Positions 31,729 to 41,894 of a stretch of DNA of 64,000 bases are shown in pieces. Positions within the stretch are counted from its first letter, which is position 1; the number at the start of each line of letters is the position of its first letter. The translations under genes and the position numbers were made by a program. Under the pieces are notes generated by a model. That model had not been told where the DNA came from. It saw nothing but the letters and a program-made list of their open reading frames with translations, and ran no database searches. The stretch is from positions 62,001 through 126,000 of the forward strand of contig NC_006045.2 in the NCBI RefSeq assembly GCF_000006445.2, read 5' to 3'. Origin of the DNA: Debaryomyces hansenii CBS767. Its lineage: Eukaryota > Ascomycota > Pichiomycetes > Serinales > Debaryomycetaceae.

Positions 31729-32766
31729 ATGACGTTACCACGTACACAAGTAGCCTATGGATTCAAGCGTGGCCTGAAGAAAATACATCGTTATGATAAT
31801 TGGCCAATTTCTCGCCCAGCGCCAGGGGAAGTTTTGATAGAGGTAAAAGCGGCGGGGTTATGCCAGAGTGATCTCCATATCTTGTATGCGCAAGAAAAGC
31901 ATGTTCCGGAGGAGTTTGTTATGGGACATGAGATTGCTGGTCAAATTGTTGAGGTAGGGAAAGAAGGAGTGCCTAGTCAATATAAATTGGGACTTCGTGT
32001 AGCTGTAAGTATTCCATTATTTTGTGGTACTTGTGCCAATTGCCGTGGTGGAAGTGACAATAACTGCTTGAATTCAACCAAGGCTTATGGATTAAGTACT
32101 AATGGAGGATTCCAGCAGTATTTATTGGTGAAAAATTTAAACGGACTAATCCCAATTCCAGATGGGGTTTCATATGAACAAGCTGCCGTTACTTCTGATG
32201 CGGTATTAACACCTTTTCATGCTATCAATAGGGCCAAGAAAGATTTGCTGCCTACGTCTAAAGTATTAGTTGTTGGAACTGGGGGATTAGGACTCAACGC
32301 ATTGCAAATTCTCCGCAACTATGGATGTTATATTGTGGCCGTTGACTTGAAAAGTGAAACTGAAGAATTGGCGAAAGAGTATGGTGCTTCTGAATTTTAT
32401 CTGGACCTTCGTGTATCTAAGCACAAGAAAGAATCTTTCGATATTTGCTTTGATTTCTGTGGCTTACAAGAGACGTTTGATACGTGTCAGATGTATGTTA
32501 AGCAAAGGGGAAGAATTATGCCTGTTGGTTTGGGAAGGTCTAAGCTATTTTTCAAGAACTACGAGTTAGCACGAAGGGAAATTAAAGTTACCTTTTCTTT
32601 TGGAGGTACATCCAAGGAGCAAGCAGAATGTATGAATTGGGTGGCACAAGATAGAGTTAAACCACTTTCATCAGTAGTATCCATGTCATCATTACCGGAA
32701 TATATGGAAAAATTAGCCAAGGGAAAAATAAAGGGAAGAGTTGTTTTCGAACCTAGCAAATTATAA
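31729..32766 (+). CDS. Zinc-dependent alcohol dehydrogenase
   Basis: A 345-residue medium-chain dehydrogenase. The catalytic zinc ligands are Cys45 (GLCQSDLH) and His67/Glu68 (MGHEIAG). The structural zinc Cys are at about 99, 102, 105 and 113 (FCGTCANCRGGSDNNC). The NAD(P) loop VVGTGGLGLNALQIL is followed by VAVDLKSE, whose Asp suggests NAD. No mitochondrial signal is seen. It differs from fermentative ADHs, which lack the NGGFQQYLLV style here, and resembles bacterial and fungal secondary or aryl/alkyl alcohol dehydrogenases. The substrate is open. Divergent pairing with the MATE gene suggests joint control. Confidence 0.9.
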   Translation: MTLPRTQVAYGFKRGLKKIHRYDNWPISRPAPGEVLIEVKAAGLCQSDLHILYAQEKHVPEEFVMGHEIAGQIVEVGKEGVPSQYKLGLRVAVSIPLFCGTCANCRGGSDNNCLNSTKAYGLSTNGGFQQYLLVKNLNGLIPIPDGVSYEQAAVTSDAVLTPFHAINRAKKDLLPTSKVLVVGTGGLGLNALQILRNYGCYIVAVDLKSETEELAKEYGASEFYLDLRVSKHKKESFDICFDFCGLQETFDTCQMYVKQRGRIMPVGLGRSKLFFKNYELARREIKVTFSFGGTSKEQAECMNWVAQDRVKPLSSVVSMSSLPEYMEKLAKGKIKGRVVFEPSKL

Positions 32767-33020
32767 TATGTAACAATTAGTTATCTGATAAATAAGGCTA
32801 AATTTTGATTTTCGCTATTAATATGAAATTCATTCTTTTTTTTAGCAGAACATAATAAAATTCTTGTAAAGTCTCTACATTTGGATTATACCATGCTTGA
32901 AAATTGTATTCAAATTCATTCATGTTTTATCGATTCGTCTTTCTATTAGTTTTATACATACAAAATGGCCTCAACCTTATTACTGCTTGTTACAAACCTC
33001 TCTGAAATTACAAATTTGAT
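32767..33020. other. Intergenic, no gene seen
   Basis: The 3' flank of the alcohol dehydrogenase. Nothing recognisable. Confidence 0.35.
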
Positions 33021-33355
33021 GAATACGGTAGAATTAGAAACAAACTACAGCTGATAAATGAGCTGATGTCTGACCCAGCAGAAATAGTTCACAATATAAT
33101 AAGTATGTTTCATGAAATAGTTAGTATGCTTCAAGACCAATCCCTGGATTATTCCGATTCAATTTAGCATGTTTGCGTATCTCAGTTCAAAAAAGATATT
33201 GACATTCTTAATGCTGACGTGGAACTTTACTTGTTTTACGAAATAGTCTAAAAATTAATGACTCCATTATAAATGGATCTGATTGTGTTGAGTCTTCAGA
33301 TCCTCAGCTACCGAAAGTATGGATTCTCTCTTTAAGACATTGGGAAATGACCTAA
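33021..33355 (+). pseudogene. Unidentified decayed gene fragment
   Basis: A coding-like trail on the plus strand: RIRNKLQLINELMSDPAEIV and MFHEIVSMLQDQSLDYSD in one frame, then VSQFKKDIDILNADVELY after a stop. After a shift comes NDSIINGSDCVESSDPQLPK and VWILSLRHWEMT, ending at 33353-33355. The composition and length of each piece suggest a real protein broken by stops and a frameshift. I cannot name the family. Confidence 0.4.
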
Positions 33356-33657
33356 AAGTATTGCGAGACCATAGGTGGTATTCCATGCCTTGTATGCAAA
33401 TATTAAGTTATGCTTTGAATGGAGTTCCCTCTAGCTTCAATCAACCTGAAATTAGGCCCAATATGGAGTATTTTGGACATTATACATTCCATTTCGATTG
33501 AAACCAATAAAGGTTGAGCTCGGCGCTCGTACTCTTAACCACTCCCATTTTGTGTCATAGGATCAAGGGTACTGGAACGACATAGCAATCCAATATATAT
33601 CTTTCTAAGGACATCTATTTTTTTAAATTTACCAAATTAAACATTATTATAAAAACA

Positions 33658-34138
33658 ATGTCGATAACCTCTGTACTTGCACTTGGATTATTTTCACAAT
33701 CAATCTTCTTTGGTGGTAATATTGCCGTTTCTAGTATATTTATTCCAATTATTCGCCAAAAACAAGTTCCGCCAAAGCTACAAGTTAAAATGTGGGAAAA
33801 AATATATGACGATGCTTCCAAATTAATGGCTGGATCTGCTTTCGTTGGTTTTCTTTGTTATATGTACGAAGCATACTAAGCTAACCCTGGAACTGCCATT
33901 CGACAAGCAGCAGTTGTAAGTGGAGTATTATCTATTTCGGTTATACCATTTACCCTTGTAGCAATAATGGGAACAGTTAAGAAACTTAAAAATCTTTCAA
34001 GATTGGAAAGTGAACAAGAACTTATATATAACAACTTCGGAGGCCTTGATTGACTATTGGAATAAGCTTAGTATTGCAAGAGCTTTAATATTCTCTGCTG
34101 GTTTTACAAACGCACTATTTTACCACATTAGAAATTGA
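33658..34138 (+). pseudogene. DUF1772 (anthrone-oxygenase-like) membrane protein, broken
   Basis: The frame starts MSITSVLALGLFSQSIFFGG with a first hydrophobic helix, then LQVKMWEKIYDDASKLMA and GFLCYMYEAY. An in-frame TAA at 33877-33879 interrupts it. The frame resumes (IRQAAVVSGVLSISVIPF, TVKKLKNLS) up to about 34050, then shifts by one base and ends LSIARALIFSAGFTNALF YH-like at 34138. The intact protein would be about 155 residues with four helices, as in DUF1772. One nonsense and one frameshift make it a pseudogene. A 73-residue N-terminal peptide could still be made. Confidence 0.82.
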
Positions 34139-34958
34139 ACCTATATTCTTAGCTTAAATCTAAATATTTCTATAATCGAGTTAACTGGATCATAATTCGA
34201 ATAATTTCTTCACTTCACCCTAATCACGTGGCCGCTCAGGCCCGAGATTTATCCTTATATCCTACGCAGATCAGTTAAAACACATATTATTACGCGTGTA
34301 AAGAAGCTTTGTCACATTACTCCTCTTTACCTTTCAAGATGCATAACGGTTGGTTGAATTACAATAATTACTATTGCATCTTGCGTAATTCGAAAAGGTT
34401 CGCGAGATTTTAAATATTGGATAAATGGGTGTTTCAATGAACTATACCGACTTGCCAAGTCCGAACAATTGCAGGCGTGATGCAAGTGGGAGACTGATCC
34501 TACTAATTACAAGTCCGCGATAAAAAATTTTTTTTAACATAAAATATTTCTTCGGAATACACTGCCTATTGTTGCTGAATGACAGTTACTTCAATAGAGG
34601 ATATTATCTTCAAGGAAATGGGGACGAAGTATATTTAACCTCTAAGACATATTGTGTGTTCTGCGTCAACCTTAGATGTTATAAAATATGCTTGGATCAT
34701 GAACTATCGGAGTCGGTTCAAAAATGTGGGGTAGCTATAGGTTAGCGGATACTGCTTCCTTACATCACTATTTGAAAATTTACAGCCATTCCTTGCCTGA
34801 AAGAAACCGTTAAATAATACGGATGAGAAACCGAATTTCTCCATTCAACTCCACCTCAACTCAAGACACGAGAAAATAATGAGCACAAATCCGATGGATA
34901 TATAAATAGTGGCCAAAGCACTTTATGTAAATGAACTTCATCAATATTGGAAACCAAA
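34139..34958. other. Promoter region of the MFS gene
   Basis: 820 bp without a gene. A CACGTG palindrome lies at about 34225, and TATATAAATA (about 34898) lies about 60 bp before the MFS start. Confidence 0.4.
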
Positions 34959-36465
34959 ATGACAAGTGAGCAAAGATCTATTTCTTCTCCAGGTGATATT
35001 GAAAAATTAAGCTTGGAGCATGCTGAAATTATAAACGAGCCACAAGCTCTTACTGCTGAACATCATGATTTTCTCATGAAAAGACATGGTTCAGTGCAGT
35101 TGGACCCTTTACCTTCTAGCGACCCTTTGGATCCACTTAATTGGCCTAGTTGGAAAAAAAATTATGAAATCATTTTAATAGCTTTCCATGCGTTTAGTTG
35201 TGCGTTCATGCAAGCGGGAATATCTCCTGCTTATGAAGCGATGGCAGAAGAGTACGGAAAGTCTATGACTGAAATATCATATTTAACTTCTGCACAAATA
35301 TGTATTGCTGGTATTGCACCATTTCTCTGGGTTCCAATTATGAATGCGTACGGTAGAGGCGTATTTTTGGCCTTCTCAGCTTTGATCTGTTGTGCCTTTA
35401 ATATTGGTGGTGGATTTTGTACTACTTATGGACAGCAAATGGCTCTTAGAATATTAGTTTGCTTTTTTGCTTCGACAGGGGCTGCTGCGGGTAGTTCTGT
35501 TGTAGCTGATTTGGCATTCGCCCACGAAAGGGGAAAGAAGAATGGTTGGTGGTCTCTTGGACTTCTTTTAGGTACTCCCGGTGGACCTTTCTTCATGGGT
35601 TTCGTGCAATATCATGCAGGTACTAGGTGGATATATTTTACGTTTGCGATCATGAACTTTGTTCAATTCGTTCTGGTTGTTGGCGGAGGAAACTGTATAT
35701 ATCAGAAATAAGCATGCTCGTTCCATAAATCCAAGTAAAGGAGGCTTCATGAGATGGTTTGGATGTTATAATCGCAGCCAACAACCATTACATTGGAAGA
35801 TATTCTTCAGACCTTTAAAACAAGCTTGGAATTATAATGTTTCTATGGCTGTGATTGCCTTAGCAGTTACATTCTGTTATGCCAATATTGCTCTTGTGGT
35901 TGAAATGCCACAAACCTTTGGTGTCTTATTTCATCTTAATGCACAGCAATTAAGTTTGCATTATATTGCGCTTATAGTTGGTTCCGTAATTGGAGAAGTA
36001 CTTGCTGGGCCACTTTCTGATTGGTGGATGAAAATATGTTATAAGAAAAGAGGAGGTAAGAGAGTTATTGTTGATAGATTATGGGTGTCTTACAATGGCT
36101 TTTTAGCAGTGATAGTTGGATTGATAGTTTGGGGTGTCTATTTAGATAAGGTAGTAGAAAACCACTGGAATATCTCTGCATTGATAGGAGCTGCAGTTGC
36201 GGCCGGAGGAAATAATATTGTCGCGACTGTTTTAACAACATTTGCGATTGATAGTAGTGAATATGCACCCGATGTTGGTTTATATTTGAATCTTGTGAGG
36301 TTGATTTTTGGCTTCACGGGACCTTTTTACTTCGCGTTAATGTTTGAAAGACTTAAATACGCAGGTGCAGCAGGATTAATGGTTGGACTTGTGGCAATAT
36401 TTGGCGTTTTAAATATGGGTATCACTCATATCTTTGGTCTTAGAAAGAACTTTACGGAAATATAG
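34959..36465 (+). pseudogene. MFS transporter interrupted by one frameshift
   Basis: From the ATG at 34959 the frame reads a long cytosolic N-terminus with DPLDPLNWPSWKKNYEIIL, typical of fungal DHA1-type drug/H+ antiporters. Helices 1-6 follow, including MNAYGRGVFLAFSALI and LGTPGGPFFMGFVQYHAG. At about 35671-35682 (after FVQFVL) the frame must move by one base to continue WLLAEETVYIRNKHARS and helices 7-12, ending at 36465. The joined protein would be about 500 residues, normal for the family. Only one lesion is visible, so it is either a young pseudogene or a sequencing error. Its place beside the gentisate genes makes an aromatic-acid or drug transporter plausible. Confidence 0.85.
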
Positions 36466-36667
36466 ATATTTACTTAATTAATTATTTATTTATTCGAATA
36501 ATATATTTACGACTCTGGTAGTCGTATATAAAATATTTTAAAGAGTAAAACTCATGAAAAATAGACAAACATCATATATCTTCACAAGAAATACAAATAT
36601 TATATGATGAGGTTTATTTTCATGACTATTAAAATAATTCGAATTATGTTTATGATAGAATTTATTA

Positions 36668-38845
36668 CTATATAATACGATCAAACTCATTATTATAAAA
36701 GAAAGGACCTCCAAACGGTCCCTCAGTATCATACATCAACGAGTAAAGCAAATCTGTAGGGATTTCAGATTCGCTATTAGTAGAGTAACTTTCTTCTGGC
36801 TGGTGATGAGTGCCGTAATTTTTTTTAGAACGCTTTTGACTTGTAAACTTGATTCTATCGTTCATCATCTCTAAAACCTTTAAACATCGAGCTGCAGATT
36901 TTGATTGTGACTTGTACGAAGATAGTAACTCACTCATCATCGTCCAAGATGATTCAAACTTTATTTTGTCCAAATCATCCTGTAAGCTAGGTTGGAGTTT
37001 TGCAGCTAACAAAACTGATGCAGCCGTATAAATATAAAAAACATTATACCAGATAGCAGGTAGCAAAGTTATATCAGCCGATCTATACCTATTTATCATA
37101 CTAATCAACTCCATAGCGGTATCAACACATAATGCTGAGATAGATCTCTGACTGGACATGTATAATTCCGTACGATTTATCCCACTATTAGAAACTTGAT
37201 CTCTATTCTTAGGAAATAAAACAGGTCTGTAAAGCATTATTTTCAAATGCAAATACCTTATATGTAATACAATACTCTGTCGCTGATATGGTGTTTCAAG
37301 CAAACCATGGCCAAACTTAATATGGGTTGGAATATTATCTTGAAAATCATATAGTCTTTCTTGGAATTTGAAAATACTTATAAGCAAATCCACACAGTCA
37401 GGTCCACTATCTGTATAAAAAATATTTAAAATCTCTGCCAATATATCATACAATTTCACAGTTTCGGAAACAAAACTCAAAACTGAAGGCTTTTCTATCG
37501 GTGGGTAATTTATACTTGTGTCGGTAATAAATTCGTCATCAATATAAACAGGCGCTTCCTGTACGTGATCCTGGACAACCATCAACGGTCTCCCAAATGT
37601 CATAGAGACTATTTTATCCATCAATAAACAGCCGTCCCATAATCTCTTCTCGATTTCCTGTTCTATATAGCTTCGTTTGGGCGACATACTTTTTTCCATG
37701 TGGAGTCCTAAACCCTGAGCGATACGTATTGCGAGACCAACTATATTCCAACATCCGGCCAGCCGTGTTGTAGCTTGTAGAAATTGTCCTGTTAATAACA
37801 AAGCTTGAATTAACAAAAGTGACCCAGAATCCATTAAATGAAACTTCAATAATTCTTGAGACCTTTCAAAATAGACGTTGGCATTGGCATTCGTTTCCAA
37901 TAATTCGCCAGTTGGAGATAAACGATACCCAAATGCGAATATTACATTAACTATCGAATAAAACAATTCATCAACTTCAGATCTATCTCCACCTGCCGAC
38001 CATATTTCCTCGTATGCAGCCATAAATGTTGGTTTGTGGATAAAGGGATAAAGGGGATATGCGTAATCGAAGTAATTCTTCACATAATTATTGGCAACAC
38101 TTCTAGGCGGGAGCTTTATGCTATCTATACTCTTATTTGATGGTTTACCAGACCGGGTCATTTTGTATTTACATTTTCTAGATGATTCCACTTCTTCATC
38201 ACTCAGCTTGCCACCGTCTACTGATACAAAAAGCTCTTTCATGAAAGACATAGCTGCGGACTTTCCGTAGAAACTCTTATCTTTATTTTTCACATTCGGG
38301 TGTGTTCCTGAACCTGCACCCATAGCATCTGTCGTTGAATATTCAGAACTTTCAGTCTGGTTAAACCTGAAATGTTGTCGTTGTATATCGGGTGAGAATT
38401 GAGCTTCAGAAATTACAGAATCGGGGTATGAAACGATTATATGAGTATTAGTTTCAGAGCCTTCATTAGATTTTTTTTCTATTTCCTCGTAATCTTCATT
38501 ATTTTTTTCATCTTCATCTTCATCCTCATCATGTAGGTCTTCATCCTTTATGCTGTGCGTACTAGCTACAGATGGGGAACGATCAAAATAATTAGATTTA
38601 GGTTTGCCATCATTTGATAATATTCCTAATTTCTCCTCTAAGCTCTTGACATAATCTACACTTACGTGCGCTCTTGTATATCGCTTTCCATATACGCAAG
38701 AAATCTTCCTTTTTTGACATATTCCACATGTCGGCTGCACCCCATCACAACGAGTTTTTCTTTGACGACAGCCTTCACACGCCAGAGCAACTCTTCGCCT
38801 CTTATTTTTCTTATCGCCATTGGCATTTTTCTTCATTTCCCGCAT
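36668..38845 (-). CDS. Zn(II)2Cys6 transcription factor near gentisate genes
   Basis: A 725-residue regulator. The zinc cluster at about residues 23-50 reads CEGCRQRKTRCDGVQPTC and CQKRKISC. A linker and coil follow (VSVDYVKSLEEKLGIL). A very acidic stretch (about 100-125, Asp/Glu runs) is a possible activation segment. The middle homology region covers about 255-520, with YFDYAYPLYPFIHKPTF, IVGLAIRIAQGLGLHMEK and KRLWDGCLLMDKIVSMTF. It lies between the MFS transporter and the gentisate dioxygenase remnant. In related Candida the gentisate pathway has its own zinc-cluster activator, so this may be that regulator. That is inference from position. Confidence 0.92.
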   Translation of the reverse strand: MREMKKNANGDKKNKRRRVALACEGCRQRKTRCDGVQPTCGICQKRKISCVYGKRYTRAHVSVDYVKSLEEKLGILSNDGKPKSNYFDRSPSVASTHSIKDEDLHDEDEDEDEKNNEDYEEIEKKSNEGSETNTHIIVSYPDSVISEAQFSPDIQRQHFRFNQTESSEYSTTDAMGAGSGTHPNVKNKDKSFYGKSAAMSFMKELFVSVDGGKLSDEEVESSRKCKYKMTRSGKPSNKSIDSIKLPPRSVANNYVKNYFDYAYPLYPFIHKPTFMAAYEEIWSAGGDRSEVDELFYSIVNVIFAFGYRLSPTGELLETNANANVYFERSQELLKFHLMDSGSLLLIQALLLTGQFLQATTRLAGCWNIVGLAIRIAQGLGLHMEKSMSPKRSYIEQEIEKRLWDGCLLMDKIVSMTFGRPLMVVQDHVQEAPVYIDDEFITDTSINYPPIEKPSVLSFVSETVKLYDILAEILNIFYTDSGPDCVDLLISIFKFQERLYDFQDNIPTHIKFGHGLLETPYQRQSIVLHIRYLHLKIMLYRPVLFPKNRDQVSNSGINRTELYMSSQRSISALCVDTAMELISMINRYRSADITLLPAIWYNVFYIYTAASVLLAAKLQPSLQDDLDKIKFESSWTMMSELLSSYKSQSKSAARCLKVLEMMNDRIKFTSQKRSKKNYGTHHQPEESYSTNSESEIPTDLLYSLMYDTEGPFGGPFFYNNEFDRII

Positions 38846-39110
38846 ATTGACTATTAGCTGCCTGAGTGAAAATCTAAGAATGTCTCTTCTATTTAATATT
38901 AATGTCTTTGTTACGGATACTTGTTCCGTTTTAGTTTATATATGGTAGATGTACACTACCAAAGGCCATGCATATTCATACTTCCTTATATACAAAATTC
39001 CAGTTTGTCTTAATACTCTGCAAGGAATATAATTGTATTTGTATATAAACATATAGAGATGATATAAATTGAATATATATTAATGCATCAAGTTAATTGA
39101 TTTAGAAAAA

Positions 39111-39412
39111 CTATTTAGATCTGTGGATGCCTAAATTCTTAAGTAATGGTGTATCAGAGAAAACTGAAGAGATAGGTTGACCAACATCAAGATTCTTTCA
39201 GACTCTTCAGCATGAACAAGACGACCTGCATTAGTAAGCAATGGTCTGAGCTCTTTATATTCCCATACAGCAGGACTAGCCTTTGGCTGAGGGACTGGTG
39301 GGACCATGGCAGACATCATAGTCCACAATGGTTCTACTTTCCGTAGTTTTAAGCCCTTTAAGAACTCTGTTTTCTCGGCGTTGCTACTTTGAATTTCTGA
39401 AGTATCAGGCAT
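39111..39412 (-). pseudogene. Gentisate 1,2-dioxygenase with internal deletion
   Basis: From the ATG at 39412 the frame reads MPDTSEIQSS and LRKVEPLWTMMSAMVPPVPQ, then SPAVWEYKELRPLL and HAEESERILMLVN, the N-terminal part of gentisate 1,2-dioxygenase. Directly after, in a shifted frame, comes GQPISSVFSDTPLLKNLG then IHRSK and a stop at 39111-39113, which matches the enzyme's C-terminus. The roughly 240 residues between, holding both cupin cores and the iron-binding His, are gone. The deletion also changes the frame, so the product ends at 39131. No activity is possible. It is divergent from the fumarylpyruvate hydrolase gene. Confidence 0.8.
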
Positions 39413-39714
39413 ATTCAAGTTGATAATAATTAAATATGGGTCAAAGTTTTATTATAGAAAGCATAATCCCCATACGAATATTAGAAATCCTCGTCTTATT
39501 TACCAATAGGTTTGCAAATCAGCTGGCAGCGGCTCCAAAGATTCCCACCGGGAAATTTAACCGTCAAAAATTCTCAACCTTAAAACTCATCGGAGATTTG
39601 TTCCGTCTTTTTCAACCTAAAAAGCTGGAGATCTGTAAATATTTCCTTTACAATATAATTATTAGTTTATGTTATTTACTATAGAAATAATTATTAACAA
39701 AGAAATATATTATA
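39413..39714. promoter_or_regulatory. Former shared gentisate-pathway promoter
   Basis: 302 bp between the start codons of the dioxygenase remnant and the hydrolase. CGG/CCG words occur (about 39549, 39560 and 39590), which zinc-cluster factors often use. Nothing more definite is visible. Confidence 0.4.
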
Positions 39715-40596
39715 ATGTCTAACTGGAATAGATTAATTAGATTCGTTGCAAATGACGGCAAGATTTACAGAGGTGAACCAATTGTCTCTGATTCCAACTA
39801 TGATGTCGGAAAGTTGTTTGCAGCTGGTGAAACCATCAAGGCTAAGGTTGTTGTCGGCGAAAACATTTTCACTGATGCTAAGGTTACAGATGAAGTCTTG
39901 GAAGTCAAGAAATTATTAGGTCCACTTACAGCTGATGATGTACCAATTATCAAGTGTGTTGGTTTAAATTACATGAAGCACATCCAAGAAGGTGGTAGAA
40001 CTCCTCCACCTTACCCATCAATCTTTTATAAGCCACGCTTCAGTGTTGCTGACCACGGTGAACCAATTCCAATTCCAAAGATCGCCCAAACGAATCAATG
40101 CGATTACGAAGGTGAATTATGTGTGGTGATTGGTAAAACCGGAAGAGACATCAAGGAAGAAGAAGCTTTAAGCTACGTCGCTGGTTACGTTTCTGGTAAT
40201 GATGTTTCTGCTCGTACTTGGCAAAGAGACCCAGCTCATGCTGGTGGTGTCCCACAATGGTGTTTCTCCAAGGGTTTCGACAAGTATGCCCCATTAGGTC
40301 CAGCTCTTGTTTCCACCAAGGTTATCGCTGATCCAGGTGTTCTTCAACTCCAAACCAGAGTCAACGGTGATGTCCGTCAAAACACCAACACCGATGATCT
40401 TTTATTCAATGTTCCAAAGATCATTGCTTTTATCAGTCAAAGCACCACCTTAGAAGCCGGAACTGTTATCATGACCGGTACTCCAAGTGGTGTTGCTATG
40501 GGTATGAAGGAGCCAAAATACTTGAACAACGGTGATGTGGTTGAAGTTTCTATCGAACAAATCGGTACCCTTTCCAACAAGATGGACTTTGTCTAG
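39715..40596 (+). CDS. FPH1: Fumarylpyruvate hydrolase-like FAH-family enzyme
   Basis: A 293-residue cytosolic FAH-family hydrolase. The N-terminal cap (about 1-75) is followed by KCVGLNYMKHIQEGG. The metal-binding core includes YEGELCVVIGK (acidic ligands) and AGYVSGNDVSARTWQRD (Asp ligand and active-site loop). PQWCFSKGFDKYAPLGP and IMTGTPSGVAMG complete the fold. In the gentisate pathway this enzyme splits fumarylpyruvate into fumarate and pyruvate; family members also act as acylpyruvases. Position next to a gentisate dioxygenase remnant supports the pathway assignment. The coding region has no in-frame CTG and rich, ordered codon use, suggesting high expression. The gene is intact although its upstream enzyme is dead. 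Confidence 0.88.
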   Translation: MSNWNRLIRFVANDGKIYRGEPIVSDSNYDVGKLFAAGETIKAKVVVGENIFTDAKVTDEVLEVKKLLGPLTADDVPIIKCVGLNYMKHIQEGGRTPPPYPSIFYKPRFSVADHGEPIPIPKIAQTNQCDYEGELCVVIGKTGRDIKEEEALSYVAGYVSGNDVSARTWQRDPAHAGGVPQWCFSKGFDKYAPLGPALVSTKVIADPGVLQLQTRVNGDVRQNTNTDDLLFNVPKIIAFISQSTTLEAGTVIMTGTPSGVAMGMKEPKYLNNGDVVEVSIEQIGTLSNKMDFV

Positions 40597-40892
40597 GTGA
40601 TAAATATGGATTATTATAAAGTTATATATGATAGATTAAATGTACGCCGCAAAAAAATTGAATATATTGTAAATTTTCAAGTCATAAGATACGTATATAT
40701 CACTACCGATTCTTTGAAGGTCGGATTTGTTTCCGAAGCTGTATTTTGCAACATTTTTCAGTTGCAGCAAAATTACGCGATAATGTTGAAGGACTAATAT
40801 TTTAATCTATTTCAAATTCTAAATAAGCTTTAAATATCAAAACGAAATGAAAACAGGACGGGAAGAAGTAGAAAAGGTGTTTTTCAAAACAT

Positions 40893-41894
40893 TTAATTCA
40901 AAATAGGTTCCAACAAAGTTTTTACTGAGTTGGTTAATTCGGTATTGGCATCATAATCTATATTGAAGACACTAACTGAAGTCTGGCAAGTGGTATTAGC
41001 TAAGATAAAGCTCTCAGAAGGTAAGGAACAGTCACCATTGAAACAATTAATTAATCCTCTCAATGGTACAGTGACAGACTTAATGGAATCTGATTCTTCA
41101 TCGTAGTATACATCTGGTGCACTTGCTCCTTCCCCAGACAATCTAGAGAAAATCCATTTGGGATCAGTACACTCATCGTTATCAGATTCGTAACCAACTT
41201 TTGGAAAATTGACATTGATACCAGTTCCTAATGGCAAGACTGAATTGTCACCTTGTTTGTCAAAAAGATCATCAACGAATTCAACAATCTTTTTAGCATA
41301 AATATTGGATGGCTCCAATGGATCATCGTTCAAAGAATCCTTGAAAAATGAATTATTAGAATTAGAACCTGAAAATGCAATAGCAGGAATCCCTCTATAA
41401 AGAGAGCTAGTAGCAGCCCCAATGGTTCCTGAAATTGTGAAGTATCCTGGTGATAAGTTGGTTCCTTCATTAGGACCCGAAACGACTAAATCGACTTTAT
41501 CGATAACAGTTTTGTTGTCCTGACTGTCTGTTGAATTGAAGAACTGTGGAATAACATAGTTCAACGCGAAAGACACGGAACTAGCTGGTGTACCGTTAAA
41601 ATACCAGATATTCATGTTGTCAGCTTCGTGACCCCATGATGGTTGGCCCTTTTGGATATAGCCAAATTCACCATCAATTAATAAATCCTTTGTTGCTGGA
41701 ACATCGAACTTACCAGACCAACCAGATCTTTGGGAAACAGGTGCTACTAATAAAACATTGTGCCCTGCATTTGTCAATTCCTTATATGTGCTACGAATAT
41801 TTGTTGCAGTAAACCCATCATCGTTAGTTAAAATGATATTTTTACTAAGAACGCTTGCAAATAAAAAAGCGATGGTTATGAAAATGTTCAACAT
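40893..41894 (-). CDS. Secreted SurE-family acid phosphatase/5'-nucleotidase
   Basis: A 333-residue protein with a clear signal peptide (about 1-17). SurE hallmarks are present: NIILTNDDGF (metal-binding Asp pair), LVAPVSQRSG, LVVSGPNEGTNL and FTISGTIGAATSSLYRGIPA. Several N-glycosylation sequons (NGT, NST, NKT, NNS, NTT) fit secretion. Yeast relatives are acid phosphatases or nucleotidases of the periplasm or vacuole. The start is the only ATG before the signal peptide. It is transcribed toward the intact hydrolase gene, with 296 bp between the two stops. Confidence 0.9.
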   Translation of the reverse strand: MLNIFITIAFLFASVLSKNIILTNDDGFTATNIRSTYKELTNAGHNVLLVAPVSQRSGWSGKFDVPATKDLLIDGEFGYIQKGQPSWGHEADNMNIWYFNGTPASSVSFALNYVIPQFFNSTDSQDNKTVIDKVDLVVSGPNEGTNLSPGYFTISGTIGAATSSLYRGIPAIAFSGSNSNNSFFKDSLNDDPLEPSNIYAKKIVEFVDDLFDKQGDNSVLPLGTGINVNFPKVGYESDNDECTDPKWIFSRLSGEGASAPDVYYDEESDSIKSVTVPLRGLINCFNGDCSLPSESFILANTTCQTSVSVFNIDYDANTELTNSVKTLLEPILN

